Assembly (NCBI GenBank): GCA_021732215.1
Contig: JAKFVL010000008.1
Coordinates: 62,001 to 126,000, forward strand
Direction: 5' to 3'
Length of the DNA: 64,000 bases
Source: Hyphomicrobiales bacterium
GTDB taxonomy: Bacteria; Pseudomonadota; Alphaproteobacteria; Rhizobiales; Xanthobacteraceae
Part shown: positions 63,079 to 64,000 of the stretch, in pieces
How the letters are laid out: every line of letters starts with the position of its first letter
How positions within the stretch are numbered: position 1 is the first letter of the stretch
Position numbers and translations under genes: made by a program
Notes under the pieces: model-generated
The model's input: the letters and a program-made list of their open reading frames with translations, nothing else
Told to the model about the DNA's origin: nothing
Database searches by the model: none

Positions 63079-64000
63079 ATGCTGACGAAACTGAAGAAGA
63101 CCACCGCGGTTGCAATCACCCTTACGGCAGGGCTTGTGCTCGGCAGCGCCGTTTATGCGCAGCAGAAGACCATCGCGATCGGCACCGGCGGCACCGGCGG
63201 CGTTTACTATCCGCTTGGCGGCGCGGTCGCGAACGTGTTGTCGAAGAACCTGCCGAACACTCAGGCGACCGCCGAAGTCACCGGCGGCTCGGTCGACAAC
63301 CTGAAGCTGATCGGCACCGGCCAGAGCGAAATGGGTTTCAGCATGGCCGACGCCGCGCTCGACGCCCTCAAGGGTCAGGACAAGTTCAAGGGCAATCCTG
63401 TCGGCCTGCAGACGCTGCTGGTTGTCTACCCGAACCGCATGCATGTGGTGACGATCGAAGGCACCGGCATCGAGAACATGTCCGATCTCAAGGGCAAGCG
63501 CGTTTCGACGGGGTCGCCGGGCAGCGCGACCGAAGTGATGGCGTTCCGCGTCATCGAAGCCGCCGGTCTCGACAAGGACAAGGACCTGAAGCGTGAACGT
63601 CTCGGCGTCGCCGAGTCGGTCAACGCCGTCAAGGACAAGAAAATCGACGCATTCTTCTGGGTCGGCGGCATTCCGACCGCGGCCGTGACCGACCTTGCAG
63701 CCACCCCCGGTCTCAAGATGAAGCTCGTCGATCACAGCGACGCGGTCGCCAAAATGAACGCGAAGTACGGCGACCTCTATAGCCCCGGCACGATCAAGGG
63801 CGGCTCGTATCCGGGCTACGACAAGGACAACAAGATCGCCGAGGTCTGGAACATTATCGTCACCGGCAACAAAATGAGCAACGACGAGGCCTACAACATC
63901 GTCAAGACGCTGGTCGAGAAGAAGGACGATCTCGTCGCCGTGCACAAGGAAGCATTGAGCTTCACGCTCGAAAACCAGAAGCAGGATCGCTCGCCGATCC
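63079..64000 (+). CDS. TAXI-family TRAP solute-binding protein (2), partial
   Basis: The ATG at 63079 follows AAGGGAG and opens a frame that stays open to the window end (307 residues so far). It has a signal peptide (VAITLTAGLVLGSAVYAQ) and the same motifs as protein 1: IAIGTGGTGGVYYPLGGAVAN, EVTGGSVDNLKLIGTGQSEMGF, KRVSTGSPGSATEVMAFRVIEAAGL and KKIDAFFWVGGIPTAAVTDLA. It is a tandem paralogue with a signal peptide of its own. The C-terminus is not seen. Confidence 0.93.
   Translation, partial: MLTKLKKTTAVAITLTAGLVLGSAVYAQQKTIAIGTGGTGGVYYPLGGAVANVLSKNLPNTQATAEVTGGSVDNLKLIGTGQSEMGFSMADAALDALKGQDKFKGNPVGLQTLLVVYPNRMHVVTIEGTGIENMSDLKGKRVSTGSPGSATEVMAFRVIEAAGLDKDKDLKRERLGVAESVNAVKDKKIDAFFWVGGIPTAAVTDLAATPGLKMKLVDHSDAVAKMNAKYGDLYSPGTIKGGSYPGYDKDNKIAEVWNIIVTGNKMSNDEAYNIVKTLVEKKDDLVAVHKEALSFTLENQKQDRSPI

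Overview
The window is high-GC chromosomal DNA from an alphaproteobacterium, most likely of the Bradyrhizobium/Rhodopseudomonas/Afipia group (Nitrobacteraceae). The evidence is the gene orders (ispH-thrB-rnhA, zapA-6S RNA-5-FCL, tkt-gap-pgk-fba, ybgC and tolQRAB near ruvCAB), alphaproteobacterial cell-cycle genes (RcdA and TrcR families), CtrA-type TTAA-N7-TTAA boxes, and many palindromic intergenic repeats of the kind common in this group. Species cannot be named from the sequence alone.

Layout. (1) 1-7.9 kb: the tol-pal envelope cluster on the minus strand (tolQ, tolR, tolA, tolB). A membrane GGDEF/EAL protein and a FeeM-type N-acyl amino acid synthase lie between tolB and the start of a lipoprotein-like gene that is probably pal. 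(2) 8-19.6 kb: an accessory block of small genes rich in regulators: LysR, three TetR, one ArsR. An ArsR-headed run of eight minus-strand genes (VOC, DoxX, two SRPBCC, YjbR, DUF1772, DUF1579) is the most intriguing uncharacterised unit. A GST, a DUF1348 protein and an acyltransferase 3 follow. Several regulators have convincing palindromic operators nearby. (3) 19.6-24.5 kb: ybgC, a Tat-exported phosphoesterase, ruvB-ruvA-ruvC and a YebC-family gene. The block in (2) therefore separates ybgC from tolQ. (4) 24.6-29.2 kb: a soluble chemoreceptor with a CtrA-like box, a YmdB-type phosphodiesterase, 5-formyl-THF cyclo-ligase, 6S RNA, zapA and a coiled-coil DUF4164 gene.

(5) 29.5-37.9 kb, plus strand: central carbon genes tkt, gap, pgk and fba, then a divergent ThiE-like protein, a Sel1-repeat protein and suhB. 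(6) 38-44.2 kb: a CFA-like methyltransferase overlapping a DUF1295 membrane reductase, an orphan MotA/ExbB-like plus OmpA/MotB-like pair, and an MsbA-type ABC exporter. (7) 44.4-50.7 kb: rpmE, rcdA, DUF1192, a quinone oxidoreductase, a second cyclic-di-GMP protein with a degenerate GGDEF and intact EAL, and a uridine-kinase-like gene. (8) 50.7-59.7 kb: YqgE, a DsbD N-domain protein, a peroxiredoxin, rnhA-thrB-ispH, trcR, a small lipoprotein, prpE and a TPR protein. (9) 60-64 kb: a TRAP transporter of the TAXI type, with a fused DctQM permease and two tandem paralogous binding proteins; the second runs off the window.

At least six families of palindromic repeats occupy the gaps, sometimes inside operons and sometimes supplying start or stop codons. 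One composite pair occurs twice in the same arrangement. No tRNA, rRNA, CRISPR array, insertion sequence or integrase was seen.
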